Source: Cryptomeria japonica (taxonomy: Eukaryota > Streptophyta > Pinopsida > Cupressales > Cupressaceae). From it: a DNA stretch of 64,000 nucleotides. The notes under the pieces were generated by a model. It was not told the DNA's origin. It was given only the letters and a program-made list of their open reading frames with translations, and did not search any database. A program made the position numbers and the translations under genes. Positions 49,101 through 61,030 of the stretch are shown here, in pieces (positions within the stretch are counted from its first letter, which is position 1; every line of letters starts with the position of its first letter). The DNA lies in assembly GCF_030272615.1 (NCBI RefSeq), contig NC_081413.1, positions 15,634,285 to 15,698,284 of the forward strand. The letters run 5' to 3'.

Positions 49101-52100
49101 ATGCAACCAAGTGAACGAGAAAAAAGGTATTTGCAGCGACAAAAGAACAAGGAGATTTTGTACAAATCTTTGGTTGAGGATAAAAATATAAAATCTAAAG
49201 AAAAGATAATAATGGCTGACCCAGAGGAGATGCATAAACAATTTTTCTTAGAACTCCAGAATAACCAAAAGAAAACTGCAGATAGTTTGGCTGAGACTAG
49301 AGAAGCCCTGCGGTTATTGACAGAAAAACTTCAAGAAGTAGGGTCTACTAATGAGAGAGGAAGCACTTTAAAGGGGCTAAAAGGTTTGAAACCTACATCC
49401 TCTAAATCAGAAAAAAGTATATTCTTACTTGCAGATGAGACACCAGTATCAAATGCAACTATTAATCCTATGGAAGAGGTTACCGAAAATTTGGTTGCAT
49501 TGAGGGCCACTTATAATGGCTTGGATGATGACTTTAAGGGTTCAGTTCCTTTCAGAGAATATGTGGACATGATGAACACTTTGCTGCCCAAGAAAGAGTA
49601 TAGGAGAGAGCAGGACATAAGTGGAAGAGAACTCAAAAATAAAATAAGCAAATTCGCAGCCCCTACCTTTGATGGAACAAGCAAAATTTCTGCTAGAGCA
49701 TGGTTACAAAAGTTACAAATCTTCTTCACTCTTAATCCTATGAAGGAGCATGATGATGTTCAGTTTGCAACGCTACACTTGGAAGATGGAGCTTATGATT
49801 GGTGGTATCATGGAATGACTACTCAAGGCCATGGTCAGGTAACTACTTTTGATGAGTTTAGTCAAAGAGTGATAGATAGATTTGATCTCAAGGATGAGGA
49901 AGAGTATTTTAAAGAATTGTCAAAGTTGAGACAAACCAAATCAGTTAATGAGTATGTAGAAGAATTTCAAAAGGTGGCTGTTATGGTGCCTGATATATCT
50001 GAAAAGAGAATCATTTATCTTTTCCTTGATGGTCTTGAAGATCCAATTAAGGGCTTGGTTAAGGCTTTCTCACCCTCAACTTTATAGGAAGCTATCAAAA
50101 GAAGTTTGCAGCTTGAAACTTCCATGCCTAAGAAACCAGTGACAAATCAAAAGCCTCCAAATCTTTGGCAACATAAGGGAAATTTTCAGAAAAAGACTTT
50201 TCCACCACCACCGGCAAAGAATGTGACAAATACAACAAACAAGAAGGTAGATGAAGAGACTAAGAGTGAACTTCGAAGGAAAAAGCTTTGTTTCACCTGT
50301 AGGGAGCCATGGGGTCCAGGACATAGGTGTTTGGGAAAAGGTCAAGTGCACTATATTGAGGTTGCTTCAGAATCTAATTCAGATGAGCATGAGGAATTTC
50401 ATGACACTAAGGAAGAAGAAGAAGAAGAGAAAGAAAAAGAAATCAGCAAGGGTGGCACTTTGGCAACATTATCAGGAGTACCGAGATATCATCCTTTCCG
50501 CATCCGAGGGGTATTAGTAGGGTGGAGGATGATAGTCCTTCTAGATAGTGGGGCAACTCACAATTTTATAGATGAGGGGTTTGTCATAAAAAGAGGACTT
50601 AAAGCAGAAGATTTTGAAGGGTTCAATGTCACTGTAGTTGATGGATTCACTATGCCTTGCACACATGTGGTAAAACAACTCAAGATGACTTTGGGAGAAT
50701 ATGAGCTTTGTGATGACTTCTATGTTGTTGGAATTGGAGAAACAGATATTGTATTAGGTGTTCAATGGTTACACTCTATTGGGGGCTATTACATGAACCA
50801 TCAAGCAATGTTGTTCAAGTTCCAGTCCAATGGGAAAGAAGTCCTATTAAGGGGCTTATCAAATGGAGCACCCAGGGTGGTCACTGCAAAGAGGATGGAG
50901 AGGACCTTTCGAAGAGGACAAGTAGCATGGGTAGCAGGAATCATAATCCATCCCACGAGCTCTTCCAAGGGACAAGGTAATTTCCATTTTGAAATTCAGA
51001 AAATTCTTGATAAGAATAGTCTAGTTTTCAATGATTTGCCCCTAGGATTACCACCAGATAGGGGATTTGAGCATGTTATAGAATTAGAACAAGGTGCAAA
51101 ACCTGTTATAACTACTCCATACCGCCATCCAAGGGGTTATAAAGAGGAAATAGAAAAGACTATTAAGGAACTCTTGGACATGGGATTCATAAGGCCTAGC
51201 TCTAGCCCATTTGCATCTTCTGTGGTACTTGTGAAGAAAAAGGATGGTACAATGAGAATGTGCATAGATTACAGGGCCCTAAACAAGAAGACCATAAAAA
51301 ATAGGTATCCCATACCTCATATAGATGAGCTTATTGATGAGTTACATGGTGCGTTATACTTTTCAAAAATTGACTTGAGATCGGGTTACCATCAGATTCG
51401 CATGAGGAAGGAAGATGTGGAAAAGACTGCTTTTAGATGTCACTATGGGCACTTTGAATTTCTTGTTATGCCCTTTGGTCTTACTAATGCACCAACAACA
51501 TTCCAATCTTGTATGAATAAGGTATTCAACAAGCATCTTCAAATTTTTTTTTGGGTGTTCTTTGATGATATTTTGATTTATAGTAAAACATGGAAAGAGC
51601 ATTTAGAGCATATAGATACTATTTTGGGCATCTTGGAGCAGCAATCCTTCTATGCTAAATTATTCAAATGTGAGTTTGGTTTGACTGAGATTCTATACTT
51701 GGGACATGTTATAAGCTGCAAGGGAGTACAGGTTGATCAACAAAAGATTCAAGCAATTTTGGATTGGCCACCACCCACCAGTCTTACACAGTTGAGGGGG
51801 TTCTTTGGGTTGTGTAGCTACTATAGAAGGTTTGTCAAAGGATTTTCTCAGCTTGCTGCCCCTTTGACTGATTTGACTAAGAAAAGAGCCTTTGTATGGA
51901 TATAAATGACACATAAAACATTTGATAAACTTAAGGAGGTGATGAGTTCATGCCCCGTACTTGCAATTCTAGATTTCTCCTCACCTTTTGTTGTTGAATG
52001 TGATGCTTCTGGAGAAGGTATAGGAGTTGTCCTAACTCAAAAGGGACATCCAATAGCATTTGAGAGCAAAAAATTGAATCAACTAGAAAGAGGGTATTCC

Positions 52101-53840
52101 ATCTATGACAAGGAAATGCTAGCTATCATGCATGCACTTGACAAATTCAGACAATATTTGGTGTGTGGGAGATTTGTTGTGAAGACGGATCATAATAGCC
52201 TCAAGTTCTTTTTAAACCAAAGGGATTTGAATGACCGTCAACAAAAATGGGTGAGTAAATTGCAAGACTATGATTTTGAGATTGAGTATGTAAAAGGAAA
52301 GAAAAATGTAGTTGCTGATGCTCTTTCAAGGAAGCCCACTCTATGTTCTTTAACATCTATTTCTGCTGATTGAAAGGTTTCCATAATTTCAGAGTATGCT
52401 AAAGATTCCTTTGCCACTAATATATTGCATGAGCTAGTGGATGGTAATAGATACAAAGTTATTGATGAGTTGATCTATTACAAGAATAGGATATTTTTGG
52501 TGCCAGGATCAAAGATTAAGGAAAAGATATTGAGGGCCTTTCATGACACACCATTGGCTAGTCATCAAGGATATTTCAAAATATATAGGCAGATCTGAGA
52601 GCGTTTTGTGTGGAAGGGTATGAAGGAGGATGTTCTCAAACACATTAAGGAATGCATGGTATGCCAACAAAACAAGAGTGAGCAAATTTTTCCAGCTGGG
52701 TTATTGCAACCACTTCCCATTCCTGAACAAAAATGGGAAAGTATTTCCATGGACTTCATTACTGGTTTGCCTAAGGCTCAAGGTAAGGATTGCATATACA
52801 TGGTAGTAGATAGGCTAACCAAGTATGCACATTTCTTTCCTATTGCATCTGATTTCAAGGCATCATAAGTGGCAGAATTGTTCTTCAAAGAAATTTTTAG
52901 ATTACATGGCTTGCCTAAGAACATTGTCAGTGATAGAGATAGTAGATTTCTCAACTCTTTTTGGAAGGAACTCTTTCATTTGACAGGGACATAACTCACT
53001 CCTAGTACCAACTATCATCCTCAAACAGATGGACAAACATAAATAGTTAATAAATGGATAGAGGGGTACTTGAGGAACTATGTTTCAAATCAGCAGCATG
53101 CTTGGGTAAAATGGTTGCATCTAGGGGAGCATTGTTACAATACCTCTCATCATATGTCTATTGGTATGCCTCCTTTCCGTGCTCTCTATGGTTATGATGC
53201 CCTTTCCTTTGTTGATCTATTACTTTCAGATAGTAGAGTACTCGGAGCACATGATTTTATTGAGCAAAGTCAAAACATACTCAGGTCTCTCAAGGATAAT
53301 CTACAACATGCACAAAATCAGCAAAAAATGTATGCAGATAGAAAGAGAATAGAAAGAGTTTTTGAGGTAGGGGAATTGGTATTTGTTAGGTTGCAGCCAT
53401 ATAAGAAAAGTACCTTGAAGAGGAGTGGGGTAGAGAAGCTCAAGCCAAGGTTTTATGGGCCCTATAAGATCATCAGAAAGAGAGGAGAGGTAGCTTATGA
53501 ATTGGAGCTTCCACCTAATAGAAAAATACATAATGTTTTTCATGTCTCTTGCTTAAAGAAGGTTATTGGACAGCAGGTCATGGTATCTACAGAGTTACCA
53601 CCTCTTGATGATGAAGGGAAATTAGTTTTAATACCAGAGGAGGTGTTGGATACAAGGGAAAGAAGATTGAGAAATAGAAACATCACAAAGCATCTAGTCA
53701 AATGGAAGGGATTACCATTAGAGGATGCAACTTGGGAAGGAGTAGAGATTCTTGAACATCCCAACCTTCATTTCTTGAGGACAAGCAATATTTGGGAGGG
53801 AGGACTTGTCATGTCCCCTTTTCAAAACAATTCAAATTAA
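49101..53840 (+). pseudogene. Gag-pol polyprotein with seven in-frame stops
   Basis: A single frame of 1580 codons holds the whole protein. Gag lies at codons 1-330, a CCHC-like knuckle ([14 protein letters not shown]) near 397-410, a protease with DSGA near 482, and RT from about 675 to 850 with [10 protein letters not shown]. RNase H begins near 965 (ECDASG). The integrase zinc segment is near 1145-1190 (H...H...CMVC), its catalytic core near 1215-1315 ([25 protein letters not shown]) and a chromodomain at about 1505-1555 (HLVKWKGLPLEDATWE). Stops are at 50085, 51903, 52371, 52596, 52866, 52992 and 53040; there are no frameshifts. The last stop falls on the integrase catalytic glutamate position. 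Chromodomains steer such elements to heterochromatin. The last ten codons run into the 3' LTR. Confidence 0.95.
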
Positions 53841-54694
53841 TAACTTTTCCTATGGCGGTGAGGTGTTTTAAATAAATTTTTGGGAAAAGTGTCTAATTTT
53901 TGGCAACCAATGGGATGAGAGGAATTAAATATCATTGAAAATATAATTATTCTACCCTCTTGGTCGTGAGTTAGGGTTATGCACTCTTTTTAGAGGTTTT
54001 GGAAACATTTTGGGCTCATTCTTGGACTTGATTTTTGCTCATTGCTTTGTTGTTCTTCAGAGGCTGCTAAACCTGTGGAGAAGGAGACCCAAAGACAGGA
54101 GTTTGCAGGTTTCTAGGGAGGCTAATGATGGGAATTTGAGGTTCTTCCATGTGCAAGATCATGCAGAGTTTGCCTTTGTGCCAAACAGTGCAGATTTATG
54201 TGTGTTTTGGGTGTGTTCGCAAGTGTCTTTCAGCAAGGGTTTGTGTTTTCAGTTAAGTTTTATGTATCAGTTTGGTTTGCTGCTGTATTGCAGCCATTTT
54301 GCTGTTAAAATAGAGTGGAATAAGTGTGTTGGGTCGTGATTCTTTTGCTGTGTGAGTTTGATAGTGATTTTGGTGTTTCCGGGCTATTTTTGTGTTGTTT
54401 TGGAGCCCGTTGAGCTTTCTATTGAACTCCATTTTTGGAGATATTTTGTAAAACTCTTTTGCAGATCTGGAAGTGTCATTTTATAGGCTATTATGCTACC
54501 AAAATTTTGCTGGAAATGTTTATTCTCAGATTTATGAAGAATATCTAAAGTTGTGTTACTTTTGGCATTGTTTCGGGTATACCCGATTTGGCGGTTTTCA
54601 AAGAAATCTTTATTTGGTGGAAATTTTGTTGTATTGCATTAAAAATAAAAAGGAATATCAAATCTGATGTAAAAACCAGTAAGAGGACATTACA
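53807..54694 (+). repeat. 3' LTR of the gypsy element
   Basis: 888 bp, starting TGTCATGTCCCC and ending GACATTACA before the TATTG duplication. Confidence 0.93.
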
Positions 54695-55091
54695 TATTGA
54701 GAACGGGTTATGCAAAAATTTTAGATGGCACAAATAACGTGGCAGAGGCTAGAGCCTTGCTGTTTGGGATTAACTTAGCCATTGAGGAGCAGGTTGAATA
54801 CTTAGAAATTGAAGGGGATTCCTTGAATATCATATCAGCCTTAAAAAAATTCCAAGCTCCCAATTGAAAAATAGATTATATTATTTAGGAAGCTAGAGAG
54901 AAGATTTCTTGTTTTCAAGGATATAACATTGCTCATTGTCATAGGGAAGTAAATCAGTTAGCAGACTTATTAGCTAACATGGGATGTGATTCAAATGAGG
55001 AAGGTTTTTTCCTATCTCCTGGGCAGGTTCAAGAAGATGAGTGTCTCAGAGCACAAATGATTTCTGATGCGACACCCCATTCCCAATCAGA

Positions 55092-57300
55092 TTGATTAGA
55101 CTAATGTTTGGTTTGCTGTGGATGCAGGTCTCCTCACTCCTCGTAGCATTGGAGTATCTCAGAATTTCTCCCAAATCCCCAAGTTATGAAACTATTTGTG
55201 GTTTAAATTTAAATGTTATTTCTAGACTCGCCTTGTGGTTTGGGCGGTGGGAAGATCTTCGTGCCAAGGTTAGCCATGTCATTGTTGATCATGTTGCGAG
55301 GACACATCCAACCTGGCAGGTATTTTATGTGAAGTAGGAGGGGTTCGTCATTTCAACATCTAATTATGGTGGCATGAAAGTATGAGATGAAATTAGCCTG
55401 TTGACATTGGAATTTCACACGCTCCGGGTACCATACCAATATCCTCACACATGGAGTAAGGACGAGTATCCCTTGGTCTGGGAAAGATCGAGATACTTCA
55501 AGCATGTGGAACTGAAAAACAAGCCACATGGTCTCTCTTTGTTGCATTCTGTTGGCAAATGCACACTCCAATGAGAAATTGTAGGTGATTGAAGGTATTG
55601 TCATTGATGGCAACCTTACAATCCTATGGCACCGACAGACACTAGCACAGGCACAGACACCGACAACGACAACGACAAAGATGTTTACCAGCACCCTGGC
55701 CGATATGATTTTATTTATTGTATTTTGTATTTAATTGTAAAATATTTTTGTAAGTCGACAATGCAAATTGTATTAGGACTCATATAAGTATGAGATCTTG
55801 TAAATCATTTGTAAGAAGCAAAAAAATGTATGGAAGGAATGTAATAGGCAGATGCGAATATTAAGGCAGATTTTGGAATAAGGTTTATGAAAGTTGTATG
55901 AACTTAAATTGATACTAAACCTGGCATAGCAGATGCTAAACTGAAGTAGTACATGTCATTGGATTTACATAATCCACTTTTGTAAGTCAGTGAGGCTTCC
56001 CTTTTTGTATTTAAGCAGTGAGCTTTAGGCAATTGGCCTTCCTGCATGTGTAGGCCCCTATTGTATTAGTAATATTCACTTATTGGCCAGTGAGCGAATA
56101 TTATGGGTCACAAATCCCACTGAGGTTTTTCCCACACCGGCTTTCCTCGTTAAAAATAGCGTGTTATGGTGTGCTTTCTATGTTGTGTTTATTGTTCTTA
56201 TCTACTACATTAATTCTTGTTTACCGGTACACTGTTTTGGCATGCAATTCATTTAATAAGTTTAGAAAATCCATTAACCGGTTAGATACCGATTTACCCC
56301 CCCTCTCAGTATCTTTGGAAATCCTAACACATTCCCAATCCTTTCATACTTGCAGAGGATCTCAAATTGAGAAAATATCAGGGCTCCCACATATTCGAAA
56401 GTTTGCACATCATTTCTTAGAATAAATGCGATCATTTAAGGTCATTGCAGAGGACTTGCATGGAAGTCTAAGGACAAGGAATGAATGCAACTGTGATGGT
56501 TTACACGAGTTACAAAGAATACATTGCATAACTCCCTCATCGACTCCCTATAATTTGGCCATTTGTAGCATGTTTCACCAGAATTTTAGTTCTGGACTTA
56601 CTCGACAAAGCATAAGCTTTCCTTGCTGGCATTGCTCATGCAATAGGTATGGACCTTCAAATATATTTGGTGGGAGGTCGTCATGGTCTAAGACAGAATG
56701 CTATCACTCATCCTCTGAGATTATCAGACTCTTTGGCAATCCCATGTGAAAATAGTGAGTGGGCGGTGAGGACTATCCTTGGGGAAGAATGGATTGCAGC
56801 TAATCTGATGGCTTCTCCAAACTTGGTTGCTTCCAGGCTGGCGTCTATGGTGATGGACCTCACCCAATCTTAGGACTACACAAAGATGGTTGTGGGGGCC
56901 TTTGTACATCTAGTGCTGTTTACTTGGGAGGAATTGAACCTGCAGTTGGAGAAATATGACTTGTTTTCAGGGGAGGTGTGGTGGGGAGTTTTTTAAAATA
57001 GAGATCTCTTCGTATTTGACTCAGTGCCAAGATCAATTTTCCTTTCCTTCATCTATGGTTTGGGCTATGCTTCTCCTCACACCTTTCTCCACTGGGTTCA
57101 ATAGTTTGCATTTCAAATAGGAGAGCCATTGGCTTCAATTGTAATGGCAAAATTCAGGGTTGTTTGGGAAATTTGTGAACATGCTCAGGTTGATCCTCAT
57201 CGCTATCACTCATCTTTTCCAATTCCAACGGAGACCGCATCATCGCAAGAATCAGGAAATGTAAAATGAAAGTTTCTCTAGCTGGGGTGGCGGGTTAATG
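55092..57300 (+). pseudogene. Unrecognised coding relic in the 3' part of the LINE
   Basis: After RNase H one frame reads from 55092 to 55549 with a TAG and a TGA, including TLRVPYQYPHTWSKDEYPLVW. It continues in frame beyond the solo LTR at 56335 (GSQIEKISGLPHIRKFAHH), and a second frame from 56649 gives GGRHGLRQNAITHPLRL and IAANLMASPNLVASRLASM. This looks like real protein: few stops per frame and a sensible composition. It matches no LINE domain, and I know no family for it. The true length without the LTR is about 1.4 kb. It may be a lineage-specific ORF2 extension, captured host sequence or an older insertion. Confidence 0.45.
55550..56329 (+). mobile_element. Solo LTR (780 bp), copia type
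   Basis: Starts TGTTGGCAAATGC and ends ATCCTAACA, with a perfect CATTC duplication at 55545-55549 and 56330-56334. It ends in an ACCGATTTACCCCCCC stretch typical of these LTRs and resembles the start of the LTR at 10122 (TGTCATTGATGGCAAC), so the families are related. Confidence 0.85.
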
Positions 57301-57632
57301 TTGTTAGAAATAGGGTAGATCCGAGGATGACAACTTCAAACTTTGAAGTCTTTTTTTTTTTTAATAATCTTGCTCCATCGTTTGTGAGGGGTTAGTTTTT
57401 TTGCTGTCCAAATCAGGGAAGGATTTGTGTCATACAGTCATTGTTCAGGGATTTTTTTGTTATCCTCCATTTCAAAGATCCCATGATCTTCCATAAATAC
57501 GGGTTGCTCTTTCAGAAATGTATCTATTAGGGGGTAGGAGGTAGTGTCATTTTCTATTAATTAGTATATGTAAATCTTCAATTACAATTAATATATTATA
57601 GGCCATGGCCTTTTGTCTAAAATAAAATAAAA

Positions 57633-57863
57633 TTAGATCAATACATACATACATGTACATATAATTAAAGAAAACATAACCAGATCAATTAGATTATAGA
57701 AAAACATGCAATGAATCTACATGTCAAACCGATAAACAATAGATATTTATGTACAAGCATCATTATATTGCTTTATATATATATATATAGAAAGCAATAC
57801 AAAAAAAATACATCATATATTCTCTTACAACAATACTTGAGAATTTCACAGGTAAGCTTTTGA
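57633..57863. repeat. Right arm of a large imperfect inverted repeat
   Basis: It pairs with 41914-42149. The LINE and its TSD lie between the arms, close to the tip of the predicted hairpin. Confidence 0.75.
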
Positions 57864-57962
57864 TCTTTGTGTGTGCACACATGCATGCATGTGCAAGTAT
57901 AATGCAACATACTAATAAAAGAGATAATTGACCAGCTCAATGGGTTGATGGAGTCCGCCTGT

Positions 57963-59615
57963 TTTGGATTAATGCAAAAACGGGTTTTGAAGGGACCCCA
58001 AAACCCTTTGCAAGAGGATTCTAAAAGATTTAGAATCAAGAAGCACTACACCAAAATAGTTGTCGAAAGATAGAAGCATAGAACAATAGACAACCAGAGA
58101 TATTGGGTTTTATAAAAAGGGGCTCCCACAACCCAAACAACAACCTAAAACAAAAAAAAAACTAGAGATAATTCCAGCCTAGACTCTTAGAACCAAAAAT
58201 CATCAATATTTACACTTTGCATTACTCTTATGAGAACATAGAGTCATATCAAAAGAGGGCTTCAAATGTTTTGCTTTCTTACTCTTAACCATAATCCATC
58301 CCTATTCTACCAACACAGCCTCACCCTGCCAAACTTCAGGATCACAACCAATCTAAGAATGGAAGCCGACAGACCCAAAATTAGGCGAGGCAATGATACT
58401 GGAGCCACTAGGGTTGGCCTTCAAGCCATCATCACAGGGAGAAGCTGGCTGAGGAACAATTTGCACACTGTGCACAATAGGCAAACTAGCACCAATGACC
58501 CCACCATTTGGAGCCAAAGCAACCAAGGAAGAAGCCAACCCGTCATTTGAAGCCTCAACCTCCAAAGAGGACACTGCAAGACCTTCAACCTGAGAGTCAA
58601 AATTCTTCACAACTGTATAGTGCTGTTCAGATGCACCTTTCCACCACGAGGCCGTCATTATCTTTTTCTCCAACCCACATTGAGCCACAACATGGCCCGT
58701 TTTAAAGCATCTTCTACATCTAAAGGGAATCCCTTCATAGTCCAAAGTTTGAACCCAACTGCCCAACAAAGATTTGAGTAAAATCTCAGCAAGTAGCCCT
58801 TTAGAAATATCTATATCAACTAATATACGGGCATAGGTGAAATGAAAAATATCAGATGATTCCTCATCCACCATCAAAAAATCCCCAAGAGCATTTCCCA
58901 CTTCCTCTAAGAGAGGATCAACCTAAAGATGAAGAGGGAGATTAGGTAGCCGAACCCAGATCGAGATCTTCTTAAATGTCTATGAGGCTGGATTAAAATC
59001 AAAATTCCAAGGTTTAATCATCAATAAAAAATTGTCCTCCCAACTAAAAAAAGGCTCACATGTAAAATCTTGTTTCTCTCCTGAGCATTCTCAAATTTAG
59101 CAATAAAATACCCTTTAGCCATGGGGTAAATGTAGACTTTGTCAGAAATAAGAGGCTCCCAATGTTCAGAAATCCAGGAGTGCAATTGAGGGAGGGAAGG
59201 CCAAAAGCCCCATAACTAATAGATCACACCATGAGTGGAAAAAACAAAACTGCATGATCAACTTCCTCAACCATCGCCTCACTAAGCTTAATAGAAAAAG
59301 GGGTAGAAACAGGGATAAGACCCCTTTTAGCAAGCTGACCATGCTGGATTTGACCCCTCTTAACCTTACTAGAATGAACATCAACAGAAACCCCAACCCT
59401 ATCGAACGCGCCGCCGAAAGCACCAAAATCAGGGCTGCACGATCCAACAACAGGTCCAATAGAGAGGCCACACGATCCTGTAGCATCGCAAGGAGAAACC
59501 CTAGCGGCACAGGGAGAAACCATAGCGGCGATTTGATTTTGTAAAACTTAATCGAGAATTCGAATCCTATCCTCTGACATTTTTTATAAACATCTACCAC
59601 AATCCATATTTAACC
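57963..59615 (-). mobile_element. LINE copy carrying ORF1 only (copy A)
   Basis: The minus-strand element has a 3' tail ending in CATTAATCCAAAAC. It is flanked by a 17-bp duplication that matches at 14 positions (57946-57962 and 59616-59632). All three mismatches are transitions. Between the 5' end and the tail there is ORF1 and untranslated sequence, but no endonuclease, RT or RNase H. The 1.65-kb length cannot hold ORF2. As the 3' end is present, this is not simple end truncation: ORF2 was lost from the inside. Confidence 0.72.
58353..59582 (-). pseudogene. LINE ORF1 of copy A (DUF4283-like with zinc knuckle)
   Basis: Translation starts near 59582 (MSEDRIRILD, then a stop). The minus-strand frames show IWVRLPNLPLHL and, after a frameshift, a 182-codon open stretch from 58901 with YARILVDIDISKGL. 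A CCHC-type knuckle is at about 58730-58680 (CRRCFKTGHVVAQC). This order (DUF4283 then knuckle) is the plant L1 ORF1 plan. Stops and at least one frameshift make it non-functional. Confidence 0.75.
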
Positions 59616-59632
59616 TGATGGAGTCTACTTGT

Positions 59633-60036
59633 TTCATCCCATGTGTTCCCTTAAATTCCCTTGTTTGAATAGTTTTTGCTCCCCAAAATATGTGATTTTG
59701 CAAAATGGTGTGAATGAATGCCCAAATGTTAACATATGTTCCTTAATAGTGATGTGTTCATATGAATTCACCTTTTAACTTTGCATTCTCTATTTTTAAC
59801 ATTAACTTTACTCAATATTGCCCTCTTTTTTGAGCACATGTATGCCCTTTTGGCTAAGTCAATTTTTCTAAATAAAGGGAGTTGCAGTGTTTTGCCTCCA
59901 ATATATTTAAAATTGCCACTTCAACTATGCATACAACCTCCTTTCCTATTTACACGGTAAGTTCGAAATTTAAACAATCTTGCATATACATTTTTGTTAG
60001 ATATATTAAGAATTATACATACATCCATATACATAC

Positions 60037-60092
<56 letters not shown>

Positions 60093-61016
60093 GTGTCTAT
60101 ATATATAATTAAAATAGAATCTTTAATTTTTTTCTAATTAAGTCAATTTTAAAATTAACAAATCAAAAGTAAAATGTATATCCATTAAGTTAGTTTTTCC
60201 TTTTAAATCAATCGTGATGCATAATCATCAATTAGCTAATCGCAAGACATAATGTACATTCATATTCATGATAGGGAACAATCAATATACAATATGAATG
60301 CATCTATGTGTACGTGTGTTCGATTCCATCTCGCTAACCGTTGCCACACGGTTAGATCACCTCTACCTCAACCATGTTCTTGCCTTCAACCTGTTGTTGC
60401 ACTTATTTAAACTCAAACTTTGGTCAATATGTTAGTACATAAATCCATAATCAGAATTGAACACACTTACAACAAATTAATTCATCATCATTTAAATCTC
60501 AATTCATGCATTTTCAATAATCACATCTAATTACCATTTATGCATGCACATTTATCAATGAAACAACAAATATGACAATTGTTTCAATGGTCTCATTCAA
60601 ATTTTATGTATTATTAAGCTTAGGTTTATGTAAGTAAAAATTGGGATGTGACATCCTTCCCCACTAGGAAGAGACATCATCTAGATGTCTTATTAAACAT
60701 ATAGTAATGCAATAAAAGTAAATCATCAAATGAGGAAGGGGGTGGTCTATATCCTCAACATTCTTCAATGTGGCATTATTCATAAACACTTGAATCATCC
60801 AATGAATACATAAGATGTACTAAGCAATCATATTTAGACATTAGCAACAATTTGCTTCATAAATTTTGAGGTCCATCACAATCACATAATTCATAATAAA
60901 CAATCACATCTCTAATGTTATTAGGTCAAAACCATTTCTTATAGGCAAGTAAATGCAATCACAAATATTTAATGTACATGCACACAAACATGTTAATAGA
61001 TGAATTAAAAGGGATA
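59633..61016. other. AT-rich region with possible minus-strand gypsy LTR edge
   Basis: A microsatellite of ATAC and TA units lies at about 60027-60097. At 60643-60653 the plus strand reads GGGATGTGACA. On the minus strand this is TGTCACATCCC, a common gypsy LTR start, directly preceded by the purine run GTGGGGAAGGA (complement of 60654-60664). This may be a 3' LTR in minus orientation extending left; I could not find its other end. Confidence 0.35.
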
Positions 61017-61030
61017 GTCATCAATTTGTT

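Larger units (their letters stand above)
48163..54694 (+). mobile_element. Ty3/gypsy chromodomain element (chromovirus-like), complete but dead
   Basis: Two 888-bp LTRs (48163-49050 and 53807-54694) begin TGTCATGTCCCC and end ATTA(T/C)A, with a perfect TATTG duplication at 48158-48162 and 54695-54699. They differ at about 24 positions by eye. An initiator-Met primer site follows the 5' LTR, and a GGGAGGGAGGA purine tract precedes the 3' LTR. One gag-pol frame with a chromodomain at its end fills the inside. It lies inside the RNase H of the LINE, whose frame is uninterrupted on either side. Confidence 0.95.
44552..55060 (+). pseudogene. LINE ORF2 (endonuclease, partial RT, RNase H), interrupted
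   Basis: The APE-type endonuclease shows WNVRG, QETK, LGGDFN and SGSDHF between 44552 and about 45240, with frameshifts. RT begins at about 46220 (FSLEEVKNAVFSMHPDKASGLDG, then FRPISLCNTVYKI) and breaks off at FLHRILLK near 46725. The text resumes with FLWKGSKDPKDKIHLLAW, which normally follows the thumb, so the palm with its [FY]xDD site is gone. A zinc-finger-like RVT segment lies at 47579-47690 (CVMCNQSIETTNHLLLEC). RNase H starts at about 48075 (KLNFDEATRGNPG), is cut at 48162 by the gypsy element and resumes in frame at 54700 (NNVAEARAL, EGDSLNI, VNQLADLLAN). Confidence 0.85.
42198..57628 (+). mobile_element. L1-type LINE, full-length at both ends, internally deleted and nested
   Basis: A 15-bp duplication AAAATTAGATCAATA flanks it (42183-42197 and 57629-57643) and it ends in GTCTAAAATAAAAT, a short A-rich tail. 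The order is ORF1, ORF2 (endonuclease, partial RT, zinc-finger segment, RNase H), then an unexplained coding-like stretch and the 3' end. Three later insertions sit in it: a solo LTR at 45490, a Ty3/gypsy element at 48163 and a solo LTR at 55550. Removing them leaves about 7.6 kb. It is dead: many stops, frameshifts and a missing RT palm. Confidence 0.88.
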
